Made by a program: the position numbers and the translations under genes
Assembly (NCBI RefSeq): GCF_937893305.1
Contig: NZ_CALBGN010000016.1
Span: 134,010-198,009, forward strand
Origin: an uncultured Helicobacter sp.
GTDB lineage: Bacteria > Campylobacterota > Campylobacteria > Campylobacterales > Helicobacteraceae
Length of the DNA: 64,000 bases
Direction: 5' to 3'
In this document: positions 40,780 through 52,593 of the stretch, piece by piece
Numbering within the stretch: the first letter of the stretch is position 1
Layout of the letters: each line of letters starts with the position of its first letter
Notes under the pieces: model-generated
Told to the model about the DNA's origin: nothing
Seen by the model: the letters and a program-made list of their open reading frames with translations, nothing else
The model's database searches: none

Positions 40780-42597
40780 ATGTCGCAAATTATTGGTATC
40801 AAAGCAAATAGCGCAATTTATGATACACAAAGTGCCGAGGAATTAGGAATAAATGGAGATCCGATTTATTTTGATAATTCTGAAGAATCTTTGTCTATTA
40901 TGCGTCACACTTGTGCGCATTTGATGGCAGAAGCTTTAAAAGCACTTTATCCTGAAGCACAATTCTTCGTTGGTCCTGTGGTAGAAGAAGGATTTTATTA
41001 TGATTTTCGCGTGAATCATAAGATTGGTGAAGAAGATTTAAAGACCATTGAAATAAAGATGAAAGAAATCGCTAAAAAAGGTGAGAAGATTACAAAATAT
41101 TATCTAACGCGCGAAGAAGCTAAGGAAAAATTTAAAAATGATGATTTAAAACAAGCAGTAATGAGTAAGATTCCATTAGGCGATGGAAAATTAAGTATTT
41201 ATGCGCAAGGAGAGTTTGAAGATCTTTGTCGTGGTCCGCATTTACCAACATTAAAATTATTAAATGCTTTTAAACTTACAAAAGTTGCTGGAGCATATCT
41301 AGGTGGCGATGAAGATGCAGAAATGCTGACAAGAATTTATGGAATCGCATTTGCAGATAAAGAGAGTTTAAATCAATATTTACATCAATTAGAAGAGGCA
41401 AAAAAGCGCGATCATAGAAAAGTTGGCGTTGAAATGGAACTTTTTACTTTTGATGAAGAAGTAGGTGCTGGGTTACCTATTTGGCTGCCTAAGGGGGCTA
41501 GGCTTAGACGTAATCTTGAGAATCTCTTAACACAAGCTTTGATTGAGCGTGGGTATGAGCCTGTGCGTGGTCCTGAGATTCTGAAAAGTGCGGTGTGGAA
41601 AACAAGTGGGCATTATGCAAATTATGGTGAAAATATGTATTTTACAATCATTGATGAAGTGGAATATGGTATTAAGCCGATGAATTGTGTTGGACATATT
41701 AAAGTTTATCAAAACTCTTTGCATAGTTATCGCGAATTACCTTTGAGATTCTACGAATATGGTGTTGTGCATCGCCACGAAAAAAGTGGAGTGTTGCACG
41801 GATTGTTGCGTGTTAGAGAATTTACACAAGATGATGCACATATCTTTTGTCGTCCAAATCAGATTGCGAATGAAGTGGAGAGTATTATTGATTTTACACA
41901 AAAGATTATGAATGCTTTTGGTTTTAGTTATGAAATGGAAATTTCTACAAAACCCGAAAAGTCTATTGGTAGTGAGGAAATTTGGGAAGAAGCAACACAA
42001 GCCTTAAAAGGAGCGTTGGAGAGTTGTGGAATTGCATATAAGATTGATGAGGGTGGTGGAGCATTTTATGGTCCTAAAATTGATATTAAAATTACTGATG
42101 CTATTGGGAGAAAATGGCAGTGTGGAACGGTGCAGATTGATATGAATTTGCCAGAACGCTTTATGTTGACTTACACAGATGAAAATAATAGTGCGCAGCA
42201 GCCTGTAATGATCCATCGTGCAATTTTAGGAAGTTTTGAGCGTTTTGTAGCGATTTTGACAGAGCATTTTGGTGGAGAATTTCCATTTTTTGTTGCTCCA
42301 ACACAGGTTATCATTATCCCTATTGGCGAGGCACAACATAATTACGCAAAAGAATTGCGTAATGCATTGTTGAGAGTTGGTGTTTATGCAGAAATTGAGG
42401 ATAAAAATGAAACACTAAATAAGCGTATCCGTAATGCAGAGAAGCAAAGAGTGCCGATGATTGCCGTTTTGGGGGCAAAAGAAATGGAGAATAAATTGGT
42501 TGCAGTGCGTGATCGTCGTTTAAAAGAACAATCAGAAATGAGCTTTGAAGAATTTATAACATTAACTAAGGAGAAAATGCGTGAGGTTAGCTTTTGA
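40780..42597 (+). CDS. thrS: Threonyl-tRNA synthetase
   Basis: A 605-residue class II synthetase. It begins [20 protein letters not shown] with a reduced TGS part, then the editing domain ([20 protein letters not shown], with the HxxxH-like zinc site), the catalytic core motifs [34 protein letters not shown] and [20 protein letters not shown], and the anticodon-binding domain at the end. It charges tRNA-Thr. Its stop overlaps the infC start by four bases. A missing full TGS domain is normal in this phylum. Confidence 0.97.
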   Translation: MSQIIGIKANSAIYDTQSAEELGINGDPIYFDNSEESLSIMRHTCAHLMAEALKALYPEAQFFVGPVVEEGFYYDFRVNHKIGEEDLKTIEIKMKEIAKKGEKITKYYLTREEAKEKFKNDDLKQAVMSKIPLGDGKLSIYAQGEFEDLCRGPHLPTLKLLNAFKLTKVAGAYLGGDEDAEMLTRIYGIAFADKESLNQYLHQLEEAKKRDHRKVGVEMELFTFDEEVGAGLPIWLPKGARLRRNLENLLTQALIERGYEPVRGPEILKSAVWKTSGHYANYGENMYFTIIDEVEYGIKPMNCVGHIKVYQNSLHSYRELPLRFYEYGVVHRHEKSGVLHGLLRVREFTQDDAHIFCRPNQIANEVESIIDFTQKIMNAFGFSYEMEISTKPEKSIGSEEIWEEATQALKGALESCGIAYKIDEGGGAFYGPKIDIKITDAIGRKWQCGTVQIDMNLPERFMLTYTDENNSAQQPVMIHRAILGSFERFVAILTEHFGGEFPFFVAPTQVIIIPIGEAQHNYAKELRNALLRVGVYAEIEDKNETLNKRIRNAEKQRVPMIAVLGAKEMENKLVAVRDRRLKEQSEMSFEEFITLTKEKMREVSF

Positions 42598-43109
42598 GTA
42601 AAAATGATAATGTAATCCTAAATGAGGATATTGATTTTCCGCAAGTGCGTTGTATAGGTGATGATGGTGAGCAGTATGGGGTGATTAGCTCTGATGAGGC
42701 CTTAAGCATTGCAGATAGTAAAGGGCTTGATTTGGTGTTGATTGCGCCAGATGCAAAACCTCCTGTTTGTAAGGTTATGGATTATGGAAAATTCCGTTAT
42801 CAGCAAGAAAAAAAGCAAAAAGAAGCAAAAAAGAAGCAAAAACAAATTGAAATTAAAGAAATTAAGCTTTCTGTAAAGATTGCAAGTAACGATATTAACT
42901 ATAAAGTCAAACACGCCAAAGAATTTTTAGAAGAGAATAAACATGTAAGATTTCGTGTATTTTTGCGCGGGCGAGAAGTTAGCGAACCGCAAGGTGGCTT
43001 TGAAGTGCTAAATAAAGTTGCTACGATGCTTGAAGATGTGGCAAATATTGAAAGAGATTTTAAGGTAGAGGGGCGTTATGTTAATATGCTTGTAACGCCT
43101 AAAAAATAG
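42594..43109 (+). CDS. infC: Translation initiation factor IF-3
   Basis: The frame opens at TTG 42594, overlapping thrS, with [20 protein letters not shown], and has the IF-3 signatures [20 protein letters not shown] and KIKLSVKI-like [20 protein letters not shown]. 171 residues, normal length. IF-3 rejects non-standard starts, so its own gene often starts with a rare codon for feedback; the TTG here fits. It sits between thrS and the L35/L20 genes, the usual order. Confidence 0.95.
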   Translation: MSKNDNVILNEDIDFPQVRCIGDDGEQYGVISSDEALSIADSKGLDLVLIAPDAKPPVCKVMDYGKFRYQQEKKQKEAKKKQKQIEIKEIKLSVKIASNDINYKVKHAKEFLEENKHVRFRVFLRGREVSEPQGGFEVLNKVATMLEDVANIERDFKVEGRYVNMLVTPKK

Positions 43110-43144
43110 TTAATTGATATTTATCTTATGAAAGGAGAGTAACG

Positions 43145-43339
43145 ATGCCAAAGATGAAAACAAATCGTGGTGCAGCCAAAAGATTTAAATTGAAAAAAAA
43201 TCTTGTGAAGCGCGGTTCAGCGTTTAAGAGTCATATTTTGACAAAAAAACGCCCTAGAAAAATCGCAAATCTTAATGCACCAAAGTATGTGCATGATGCT
43301 AATATTGAGTCTGTTAAAAAAATGCTCTGTATGGCATAG
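43145..43339 (+). CDS. rpmI: 50S ribosomal protein L35
   Basis: Sixty-four residues, [20 protein letters not shown] with the L35 core [34 protein letters not shown] precedes the start. It lies 35 bp after infC and 93 bp before rplT. Confidence 0.96.
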   Translation: MPKMKTNRGAAKRFKLKKNLVKRGSAFKSHILTKKRPRKIANLNAPKYVHDANIESVKKMLCMA

Positions 43340-43432
43340 GCTAAAAGTTTCATACATTTAAGTATGTCATTCCCCTAGAATTAGGGCAAGTTTGGTAGAA
43401 ATACCACACCGCAATATGGTAAAGGATATAAA
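43340..43432 (+). promoter_or_regulatory. Structured gap between rpmI and rplT, possible L20 site
   Basis: Three inverted repeats lie in a row: CATAC/GTATG, CCCCTA/TAGGG and GGTA/TACC, before AAAGGATATAAA and the rplT start. In several bacteria L20 represses its operon through an RNA site. The location fits, but no known L20-site consensus is recognised. Confidence 0.3.
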
Positions 43433-43786
43433 ATGGCAAGAGTAAAAACAGGTGTAGTTCGAAGAAGACGCCACAAAAAAGTTTTAAAATTAGCACGGGG
43501 TTTTTATAGTGCAAGACATAAGCACTTTAGAAAAGCTAAAGAGCAATTAGAAAGAAGTTTATGTTATGCATTCCGTGATAGAAAACAAAAGAAAAGAGAT
43601 TTTAGAAAACTTTGGATTGTAAGAATTAATGCTGCTTGCAGAATTAATGCAATAAGTTATTCAAGGTTTATGTTTGGTCTTAAAAAAGCTGGCATTACAC
43701 TAGATAGAAAAATTTTGGCAGATATTGCAATGCACGAACCAGTTGCGTTTGCAAAAATCGTTGAGAGTGCTAAAAAGGCATTATAA
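43433..43786 (+). CDS. rplT: 50S ribosomal protein L20
   Basis: One hundred and seventeen residues, very basic: [40 protein letters not shown], and [20 protein letters not shown], all L20 hallmarks. Assembly protein of the large subunit and often an autogenous repressor. A hairpin follows at 43794. Confidence 0.97.
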   Translation: MARVKTGVVRRRRHKKVLKLARGFYSARHKHFRKAKEQLERSLCYAFRDRKQKKRDFRKLWIVRINAACRINAISYSRFMFGLKKAGITLDRKILADIAMHEPVAFAKIVESAKKAL

Positions 43787-43793
43787 TTTAACT

Positions 43794-43818
43794 AAGAGAT
43801 TCCTAAATAGAATCTCTT
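43794..43818 (+). terminator. Hairpin after rplT
   Basis: AAGAGATTC and GAATCTCTT form a perfect 9-bp stem with a 7-base loop, 8 bp after the rplT stop. A real U-tract is missing, so termination is likely but not certain. Confidence 0.5.
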
Positions 43819-43866
43819 CTAGCCTTTTGAAATTATGATATTGATCTTAATTTTAAAGGGTTTGTG

Positions 43867-44592
43867 ATGCGCTTTATTTACTTTTTATTTTTATGTGTGG
43901 TTGTGTCTATTTCAGCTAGTGCTGAAACTTTAATTAAGCAACGTTTAAATGTCATTATAGATGTTGAACCTAAACAATATTCTAGTAATCTTGTAGTTTC
44001 TGGTTCTAAAGAGCTTCAAAAATTGAAATCATTGAGTCTTGAAAATAAAAATGCAGTTATTAGGACTTTTAATACAATTAATGATTTTTTGAGGAATGAT
44101 AACATCTGTAAAGGGGGGAGTTTTGCAATCAATCCTTCCTATCATTACAAAGATGGCAAGAAGACACAAGAAGGGTTTGAAGCAGATTTTGCCTTGCATT
44201 GTGAATTTGTGGAATCTCAAAGACAAGAGTATAATGCGATTTTGGAAAAGATTGAAAGTGAAGTTTCTAAAAACCCTTTCTTAGTGTTTGCTTTTCCAAA
44301 AATTGATTTGAATATAAGTAAAGAGGAGTTTGAAAAAAGCGATGCTTTTCTAAATACTGAGCTTTTGAAGCTTGCTTTGGAAAAAACAAAAGAATACGGA
44401 AAACTCACCAAAAAGAAATGTTCCATTAAGGAAATTACATTAGGCGACATTAGAGATATTGATTAGGTAACTCTTAAAGCAGAACCTCGCTTAATGCAAA
44501 GCCCCGATAATATATTAGAAGACATTGTATTGCCAAGCGCAAAAAAAGAGCAAAAAAACTTATGGGGTAATGTAATTTTTAGTTGTAAGTGA
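43867..44592 (+). pseudogene. SIMPL-domain periplasmic protein with internal TAG
   Basis: A signal peptide (MRFIYFLFLCVVVSISASAE) is followed by a SIMPL/DUF541-like domain (RLNVIIDVEPKQYSSNLVVS; FLVFAFPKIDLNISKEEFEK). The frame meets TAG at 44464-44466 after LGDIRDID, yet continues in the same frame as VTLKAEPRLMQSPDNILEDI and NLWGNVIFSCK to a TGA at 44590. The last part has the look of the SIMPL C-terminus. So a nonsense mutation (or readthrough) splits a gene of about 241 codons. The truncated 200-residue form may still be exported. Confidence 0.6.
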
Positions 44593-44619
44593 AGTTTTAG
44601 AAATTTTATTTAAAAAATT

Positions 44620-44645
44620 GGAATCCAAAATTAAGTTTGGATTCC
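44620..44645. terminator. Terminator between convergent genes
   Basis: GGAATCCAAA and TTTGGATTCC form a perfect 10-bp stem with a 6-base loop, flanked by A and T runs, between the SIMPL gene and the convergent gene at 44657. Suited to stop transcription from both sides. Confidence 0.65.
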
Positions 44646-44656
44646 ATAGGCAATGC

Positions 44657-46318
44657 TTATGCTCTCAAGAGTTTCGTAAGTGGTAGTGTGTTTAGAAAAT
44701 TATCTTTAAAAGTTTCAGAACTTTCCTTGAATTTGTTTGAATCAAAGAGCAAGCGATTAATTTCTTTATAGCTTGTTTCAAAATGCTCCAATAAAGATTC
44801 CACAAGATTTCCTGTTGTTAAATTGGAATCATTTTTATCGTTTTGATTTGGTTTGTTTTGGTTTGTTTCAAGTTTGCCAAAGCTACTTTCAAGCTTTGTC
44901 CACATTTCAGATAGCTCAAAGCTCACACCATTTTTACCACTTTGAAGCGAGCTTAAACTAATAGAAATATTGACTTTTAGGCTTGAAATTTGAGTAAAAC
45001 TAATGTTGCTATTATTTAAGATTCCATTTAAGATTCCATTTAAGATTCCATCTTCAAGATTTCCTAATTGTCCTTGAATGCCTGCATTTAAATTACCTGA
45101 AATAAAGCTACCTTGTAAAAAATTTGCTTGAAAACTTCCATAGGCTTTTTGAGCAAGTATCTGAGTAAGTCCTCCTTGAATTGCATCATTTTGCGCCTGA
45201 TTTTGTAAGGCATCGTTTTTGATTTTTTCAGAAACTAGGTCAATATGATGCACCTTTCCACTATTGCCACTATCAAAAAGAAAATCTGAACTTTTACGCT
45301 TAATTCCTAATAAATCTCCCTTTTCTCCGTGCATTAACTCTTCGCTTTCTACAGGACTAAGGTAGATAACTCCTATTCCTTTTTCTCCAAGCCCTACAAG
45401 TTTCCCTTCACCATTTGCATCTGGCGTCCAAATTCTTAGCTTGTTATAAATAGGGTCTTCTCTATCAATCTTCCCATCTTTATTGGAATCATAAACGCTT
45501 AAATCCTTAAAGCCATCTCCACTTTTTGTGCCAAACAGCTCATTTCCATCATTGATTTTGCCATCATTGTTTTTATCTAATGCCAAAAATCCTGAACCTT
45601 TTTTGAGTGTTGCAATTTGATCAGGTGAGCCATCGCTATCTAAATCAAATTGCATTTTTGTATCACTAAGTTCTGTTCCATTGCCTTCATAATCAATCAC
45701 AAGTGGATCGATAACATTTTGATTTGGTGCTTGCGCTCCACCTTGTGTATTGTTATTAGATCCATTGATTTGGATATTTTGTATAAAACTTTGTGAGATT
45801 CCTATACTAATATTTAGCTCTTTTTTAGTTCCATCGCTTGCAAGAATCGTCCCTTGAATAGAAACTTGCAGAGATTGCGAAAAACCTTGTGTAATACTAA
45901 TCCCATTCCCTAAATTTTTATGCGTTAAACTAGTGTTTAATAGGGATTCTACACTTAAATTAGTGTTTTGAGAATTATTAGAAGAGCCACTAGAAGAATT
46001 ACTAGGTTTCATTCCAAACACTTCTTCCCACATTTTTAACATTTCTTCTTTGATTTGTGAGAGTTTTTCTAATGCCTTATTTACAATAACTTTTTGAAAG
46101 TCATTAAGCTGCCCATTGTTTAGAGAATTACCAGAGAGAATCTCTGAAGTTTGTCCATTAGCATCTTTGTCAATACTAGATTGTGGAACGCCATTTGCTT
46201 GTGTATTTGTAATCTCTTCTTTTGTAGGGTTCTTTTGATTTACACTTAAATGCGTGGTGGCTGAAGTGTGTGAAAATTCAAAAGCCTGAAAAGAAGAGAA
46301 ATTAATGCCTACTTGCAT
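44657..46318 (-). CDS. Large calcium-binding-repeat protein, 553 residues
   Basis: From ATG 46318 (after AAAGGAGAAACA) the protein reads MQVGINFSSFQAFEFSHTSA, then a Ser/Asn/Gln-rich part. In the centre several EF-hand-like calcium loops follow each other: DLDSDGSPDQIATL, LDKNNDGKINDGNELFG, YDSNKDGKIDREDPIYN and TPDANGEGKLVGLGEKG. The family resembles cytoplasmic or exported haemolysin-like proteins with DxNxDG loops known in Helicobacter and Campylobacter. No signal peptide is visible. The C-terminal region is repetitive (NGILNGILN). Function unknown, perhaps a surface or secreted protein. Confidence 0.7.
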   Translation of the reverse strand: MQVGINFSSFQAFEFSHTSATTHLSVNQKNPTKEEITNTQANGVPQSSIDKDANGQTSEILSGNSLNNGQLNDFQKVIVNKALEKLSQIKEEMLKMWEEVFGMKPSNSSSGSSNNSQNTNLSVESLLNTSLTHKNLGNGISITQGFSQSLQVSIQGTILASDGTKKELNISIGISQSFIQNIQINGSNNNTQGGAQAPNQNVIDPLVIDYEGNGTELSDTKMQFDLDSDGSPDQIATLKKGSGFLALDKNNDGKINDGNELFGTKSGDGFKDLSVYDSNKDGKIDREDPIYNKLRIWTPDANGEGKLVGLGEKGIGVIYLSPVESEELMHGEKGDLLGIKRKSSDFLFDSGNSGKVHHIDLVSEKIKNDALQNQAQNDAIQGGLTQILAQKAYGSFQANFLQGSFISGNLNAGIQGQLGNLEDGILNGILNGILNNSNISFTQISSLKVNISISLSSLQSGKNGVSFELSEMWTKLESSFGKLETNQNKPNQNDKNDSNLTTGNLVESLLEHFETSYKEINRLLFDSNKFKESSETFKDNFLNTLPLTKLLRA

Positions 46319-46432
46319 TGTTTCTCCTTTTGCTTTTTGTTTAACACTCACTATATCGGCAACTTTTTTAAAAACTAAACTAAAATGAGATATTTTTGTT
46401 GATTAAGCATTTTTTGAAAAAATAAATTTTGA

Positions 46433-46438
46433 TATAAT
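46433..46438 (+). promoter_or_regulatory. Probable -10 box of gdhA
   Basis: TATAAT in TTTTGATATAATTCTA, 105 bp before the gdhA start, in the divergent gap. The long AT-rich 5' leader shows no strong structure. Confidence 0.45.
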
Positions 46439-46449
46439 TCTAAAATTAA

Positions 46450-48721
<2,272 letters not shown>

Positions 48722-48906
48722 TATTTTCTAAATCGGCAGTGTTTGAAGATGTTTTGTTTTGTGATTGAACCATCGGGATTTAAGGATTCTTTGGAGATTT
48801 TAAGCGTGGTTGCATAAATTGGGATTAATCCTATTGCGCCATTGTAATCTCATTAAAATTTTTGAAGTGTATTGTATCAGAAAAATTGTTTAAATATTGA
48901 AAAGTT

Positions 48907-48983
48907 TGGTACGCTCAGAGGGAGTCGAACCCCCAACCCTCAGATCCGAAGTCTGATGCTCTATCCAATTGAGCTATGAACGC
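48907..48983 (-). tRNA. tRNA-Arg (anticodon UCG), CCA encoded
   Basis: The minus-strand sequence starts GCGTTCATAGCTCAATTGG, has the anticodon arm CAGA-CTTCGGA-TCTG with UCG, the T-arm GGGGGTTCGACTCCC, and ends with discriminator A and CCA. A 77-nt class I tRNA reading CGN codons. The preceding gap 48722-48906 contains no gene I can support. Confidence 0.93.
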
Positions 48984-49047
48984 TTTTTGAAAAATAGGGT
49001 AAAATAGTAGCCTAAAAAAGTTTTAATATGCATTAAAAGGATAAAAA

Positions 49048-49887
49048 ATGAAAAAGATTCTAATTTTTGCGTGCTTGTTGTTTAATTTAGCAATTGCGCG
49101 TGATGTGGTTATGGTAAGTATTCCTATGCAAAAAGAGTTTGTGGAAAAAATTGCTGGAGATTTTTATGAAGTGGTTTCTCTTGTAACCACGGGTGTAAAT
49201 CCTCACGATTTTGAGCCAAAAGCCTTGGAGATTAGAAAGGTTAATGAGGCAGTGGCATATTTTGCCATAGGGATTGAGTTTGAAGAATCTTGGCTTCCGC
49301 GCTTTAAAGGGCAAAACCAAGCAATAAAAATTTTTGATTCAGGAGCTAATATATCGCGCATTGATTCTTTGGACTCTCATTATCACGCTAAACACGAACA
49401 TCACGATGGCGATACGCACATTTGGTTGTCTCCTAGTAATGCAAAAATCATTGCAAAAAATATTTTTGAAGGACTAAAGGCAATAAATCCTAAGAAAGAT
49501 TTTTCTAAAAACTATCATATTTTAATCACTGAAATTGATTTGCTAGATAAGCAATTAAAAGCGACTCTTAAAGATTTGCCAGAGCATCAGAAATTTGTCG
49601 TGTTTCATCCAATGCTTGCATATTTTGCAAGGGATTATCATTTAGATGAAATTTCTATTGAAGTAGAGGGTAAAAGTCCAAAAATGCAAGAAATGATTGC
49701 AGTGATTGAAGCTATTAAAAAAGAGAATTTAAAAATTATTTTCGCGCAACCTGAATTTTCTACAAAAGCAGCAGAATTTATCGCAAAAGAAAGCGGAGCA
49801 AAACTGGGGTATTTTTCGCCTTTGCAAACACCTTGGGGGGAAAACTTATTGAGCTTTACTAAAACGCTTGTGGAGCTTCAAAAATAG
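49048..49887 (+). CDS. znuA: Zinc ABC transporter substrate-binding protein (ZnuA-like)
   Basis: Two hundred and seventy-nine residues with a signal peptide (MKKILIFACLLFNLAIA). Metal ligands are apparent in VTTGVNPHDFEPKALE, a histidine-rich loop SHYHAKHEHHDGDTHIWLSP, KFVVFHPMLAYFARDY and IFAQPEFSTKAAEFIA. It captures zinc (or possibly manganese) in the periplasm for an ABC importer. The permease and ATPase genes are not adjacent. No Zur box was identified. Confidence 0.88.
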   Translation: MKKILIFACLLFNLAIARDVVMVSIPMQKEFVEKIAGDFYEVVSLVTTGVNPHDFEPKALEIRKVNEAVAYFAIGIEFEESWLPRFKGQNQAIKIFDSGANISRIDSLDSHYHAKHEHHDGDTHIWLSPSNAKIIAKNIFEGLKAINPKKDFSKNYHILITEIDLLDKQLKATLKDLPEHQKFVVFHPMLAYFARDYHLDEISIEVEGKSPKMQEMIAVIEAIKKENLKIIFAQPEFSTKAAEFIAKESGAKLGYFSPLQTPWGENLLSFTKTLVELQK

Positions 49888-49895
49888 AGAGACAA

Positions 49896-49921
49896 AATGG
49901 ATTCCAATTTTGGAATCCATT
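49896..49921. terminator. Bidirectional terminator between znuA and ferredoxin
   Basis: AATGGATTCCAA and TTGGAATCCATT form a perfect 12-bp stem with a 2-base loop in the 39-bp gap between two convergent genes. Confidence 0.65.
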
Positions 49922-49926
49922 AGAGA

Positions 49927-50211
49927 TTATTCAACAACTGGAGTGTGCGAACTTCTTTTGTCGTCGCCAATATCATCTCTGTGTGCTTGAGAACCTGCAA
50001 CAGCATCCCATACAATACAACCTTCAGTTGGGCAAGCAGTTGCGCAAGCAGGCTCATCATTGTGTCCTACACATTCTACGCATTTGTCATTATAAACAAA
50101 ATAGCAACCATCATCATTTGGGCTATCATCTTCATCAACAATCGCTTCTACTGGACATTCATCAATGCAAGCACCACAGGCGATACAAATATCAGTAATT
50201 TTAACAGCCAT
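49927..50211 (-). CDS. 2[4Fe-4S] ferredoxin with extended C-terminus
   Basis: Ninety-four residues. Cluster I ligands are in CIACGACIDECPVEAI, cluster II in KCVECVGHNDEPACATACPT, where a longer insertion separates cysteines as in Allochromatium-type ferredoxins. The acidic C-terminal extension (DDIGDDKRSSHTPVVE) is typical of Helicobacter/Campylobacter ferredoxin used by pyruvate and 2-oxoglutarate oxidoreductases. AAAGGAGAAATT precedes the start. Confidence 0.92.
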   Translation of the reverse strand: MAVKITDICIACGACIDECPVEAIVDEDDSPNDDGCYFVYNDKCVECVGHNDEPACATACPTEGCIVWDAVAGSQAHRDDIGDDKRSSHTPVVE

Positions 50212-50360
50212 AATTTCTCCTTTAAAATTTTGGTTTAAGTGATGAGTATATAAAAAAGAATATAAAATTTAGCTTCAATACAATTGGAATCTCAAAAATT
50301 TTACTTAAAAATAGTGTAGAATTCTTAGAATTAAAACGCAAAAGTTTAAGGGAATTTTTA

Positions 50361-51278
50361 ATGGATATTATTTTTGGGCCTGTGCAATCAAGGCGTTTCG
50401 GGGAGTCTTTAGGGGTAGATTTATCGCCAAAGTTTAAGCAATGCAATTATGACTGCTTATATTGTGAGTTAGAAGGTAAAAAAGCACAAGAGAGTATGCA
50501 AGAGATTTTGAGTGTAGATGAGATTTTAAATGCGATTAAACTAGGTTTAGAAAAGTTTCCAAATGTGGAATCTCTTACGATTACAGCAAATGGAGAGCCT
50601 ACGCTGTATCCGTATTTATATGAGTTAATGTTGCGCTTAGAAGATATTAAGGGCGATAAGAAAACTCTACTTTTAACAAATGGTGCATTGCTTTGGGATG
50701 TATGTGTTGCTAGAGCTTGTTTGCTGTTTGATAAAGTAAAATTTTCATTAGATGCAGTGAGTGAAAAGATATTTAAAAAAATTGATAGAGCGCATAAAAA
50801 TGTGGATTTGGCACAGATTTTAAAAGGGCTTTATCAATTTAGTGCAGATTTTCAAGGGGAGTTGTATGCAGAAATTTTGTTTGTCAAAGGCATTAATGAT
50901 GAGGCGCAAGAAATCCAAGAAATAGCGCGTTTTTTAGCCCCCATGCCACTTAAACGATTAGACATTAGCACAGTTGATCGTCCGCCTGCTTATAAGGTAG
51001 AATCCTTAAATTCAAAAGAGCTAGAAGAGATTGGTAAGGTGTTTTTGCGCTATAAGATTCCAACTTTTGTGCCTAAACGTAAGCAAGCTAGCCATAAAGA
51101 AAACTTGCAGCTTAATAAAGAAGAGATTTTAAAAACCCTATCCTTGCGTCCAATGAGTGAGGGAGATATCAAGGCGCTTTGGAGTGTAGAATCTCAAGTA
51201 ATATTAGAATCTCTTGTAAAAACAGGCAGCGTGAAACAAAAATGCATTAATGGCGTAAATTTCTATGATTTGCGCTAG
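50361..51278 (+). CDS. Radical SAM protein
   Basis: Three hundred and five residues. The SAM-cluster motif lies unusually early and is preceded by GPVQSRRFGESLGVDLSP: CNYDCLYCELE (CxxxCxxC). TITANGEPTLYPYLYELMLR and LLTNGALLWD follow the core fold. The C-terminal 60 residues look like a winged-helix (ILKTLSLRPMSEGDIKALWS). This group is conserved in Campylobacterota; I know no reaction for it. It overlaps the 3' end of the convergent transporter gene by 32 bp. Confidence 0.85.
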   Translation: MDIIFGPVQSRRFGESLGVDLSPKFKQCNYDCLYCELEGKKAQESMQEILSVDEILNAIKLGLEKFPNVESLTITANGEPTLYPYLYELMLRLEDIKGDKKTLLLTNGALLWDVCVARACLLFDKVKFSLDAVSEKIFKKIDRAHKNVDLAQILKGLYQFSADFQGELYAEILFVKGINDEAQEIQEIARFLAPMPLKRLDISTVDRPPAYKVESLNSKELEEIGKVFLRYKIPTFVPKRKQASHKENLQLNKEEILKTLSLRPMSEGDIKALWSVESQVILESLVKTGSVKQKCINGVNFYDLR

Positions 51279-52455
51279 CAAAAAAGATTAAATTTGCTAG
51301 AAGCACAGCAAGAAACATTATAAAGCTTAAAAAAATAGGTGTATTTGCTTCAAATGCTCCAACAATAAAAGCAACAATTCCTGCAAAAGCAAATTGAGTT
51401 GTTCCAAGAATTGCAGAAGCAGTGCCTGAGTGATCCTTGAATCTTGACATTGCTAAAATAGTAGTGTTTGGCATAATAAATCCAAGTGTAGCAAGAATAC
51501 TGAGAAGTGAAATTTCAAAGAGCCATATTTTTGGACTAAAATATGCATTTAACAACATAATAAAATGAGCAATAAGCATCACTAAAAGTGCGATTGCGAG
51601 AATATTTTGTGCATTGAATTTTTTTAGAATTCTTGTGTTGAGATTAGCACAAATCATAAAGCTTAAGGCGTTAAGTCCAAAGAGAAATGCAAAATTTTGT
51701 TCAGAGATTCCAAAAAAATTCACAAAAATGAAATTTGAACCTGTAATGTATGCAAAAATTGTTGCCATTGTAAAAGCGGCACATAATACATAAACTAAAA
51801 ATGTGCGATCCTTTAAAACATATTGGTAATTTTTCAGTGTTGCTTTATGAGAAAATTTCTGTCTTTTTAGGTGTGGTGCGCTTTCTTTAAGTCCAAAAAG
51901 CACCATAAAAAACAAAAAGATTCCAAGAAAAAACAAAAAAGTAAAAATGCTTTGCCAAGGGAAATATTGAATCAAAAATGCTCCAAGTGTAGGGGATAGC
52001 ATAGGTGCTAGAGAACTAAAAATCATCATTAAAGCATACACTCCAGCAGCTTCTTCAAAATCAAATAAATCATTGACAATTGCTCTAGCAATAACAACTC
52101 CAGCACAACCTCCTAATGCCTCAAAAAAGCGCAAAACAATAAAACTATAAATATTGTCAATCACCACACAACCAAAGCTTGAAGTGATAAAAATTAGCAT
52201 TCCAATCAGTGCCGGTTTCTTGCGTCCAAAAGTATCACTTAATGGTCCATAAATGAGTTGTCCAAAAGCAAAAGCGATAAAAAAGCTAGCAAGAGAAAGT
52301 TGTGTAAAGAAAGGATTTGTTTGAAAGCTTTCTTGAACGCGATTTAAGGCAGCTAAATACATATCCGTAGAAAGTGGAGCAAGGCTTGACATAAGAGCTA
52401 AAATAAAAATAAGTTTGATTTTATAAAATCCGTGAATTTTGGTGTGGTTTTGCAT
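51247..52455 (-). CDS. Bcr/CflA-type MFS drug-resistance transporter
   Basis: A 402-residue membrane protein with twelve predicted helices. LIYGPLSDTFGRKKPALIGM is motif A between helices 2 and 3, and LAPLSTDMYLAALNRVQESF near the N-terminus is typical of the Bcr/CflA group, as is MLSPTLGAFLIQYFPWQSIF. Probably exports drugs or metabolites with proton antiport. Start ATG 52455 with AAGGTTACAT upstream. Divergent from the next gene. Confidence 0.9.
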   Translation of the reverse strand: MQNHTKIHGFYKIKLIFILALMSSLAPLSTDMYLAALNRVQESFQTNPFFTQLSLASFFIAFAFGQLIYGPLSDTFGRKKPALIGMLIFITSSFGCVVIDNIYSFIVLRFFEALGGCAGVVIARAIVNDLFDFEEAAGVYALMMIFSSLAPMLSPTLGAFLIQYFPWQSIFTFLFFLGIFLFFMVLFGLKESAPHLKRQKFSHKATLKNYQYVLKDRTFLVYVLCAAFTMATIFAYITGSNFIFVNFFGISEQNFAFLFGLNALSFMICANLNTRILKKFNAQNILAIALLVMLIAHFIMLLNAYFSPKIWLFEISLLSILATLGFIMPNTTILAMSRFKDHSGTASAILGTTQFAFAGIVAFIVGAFEANTPIFLSFIMFLAVLLANLIFFASANHRNLRH

Positions 52456-52593
52456 ATGTAACCTTAATTACAATAAAATTATGTTTTGGATTCTAACAAA
52501 GAAAACTACAAAAACTTATAAAAAAGATTCCAACTTTTACATTGTGTTTTGCTAGCAAAAGTGGTAAAATCCCAAATTTAACAAGGAATTATA

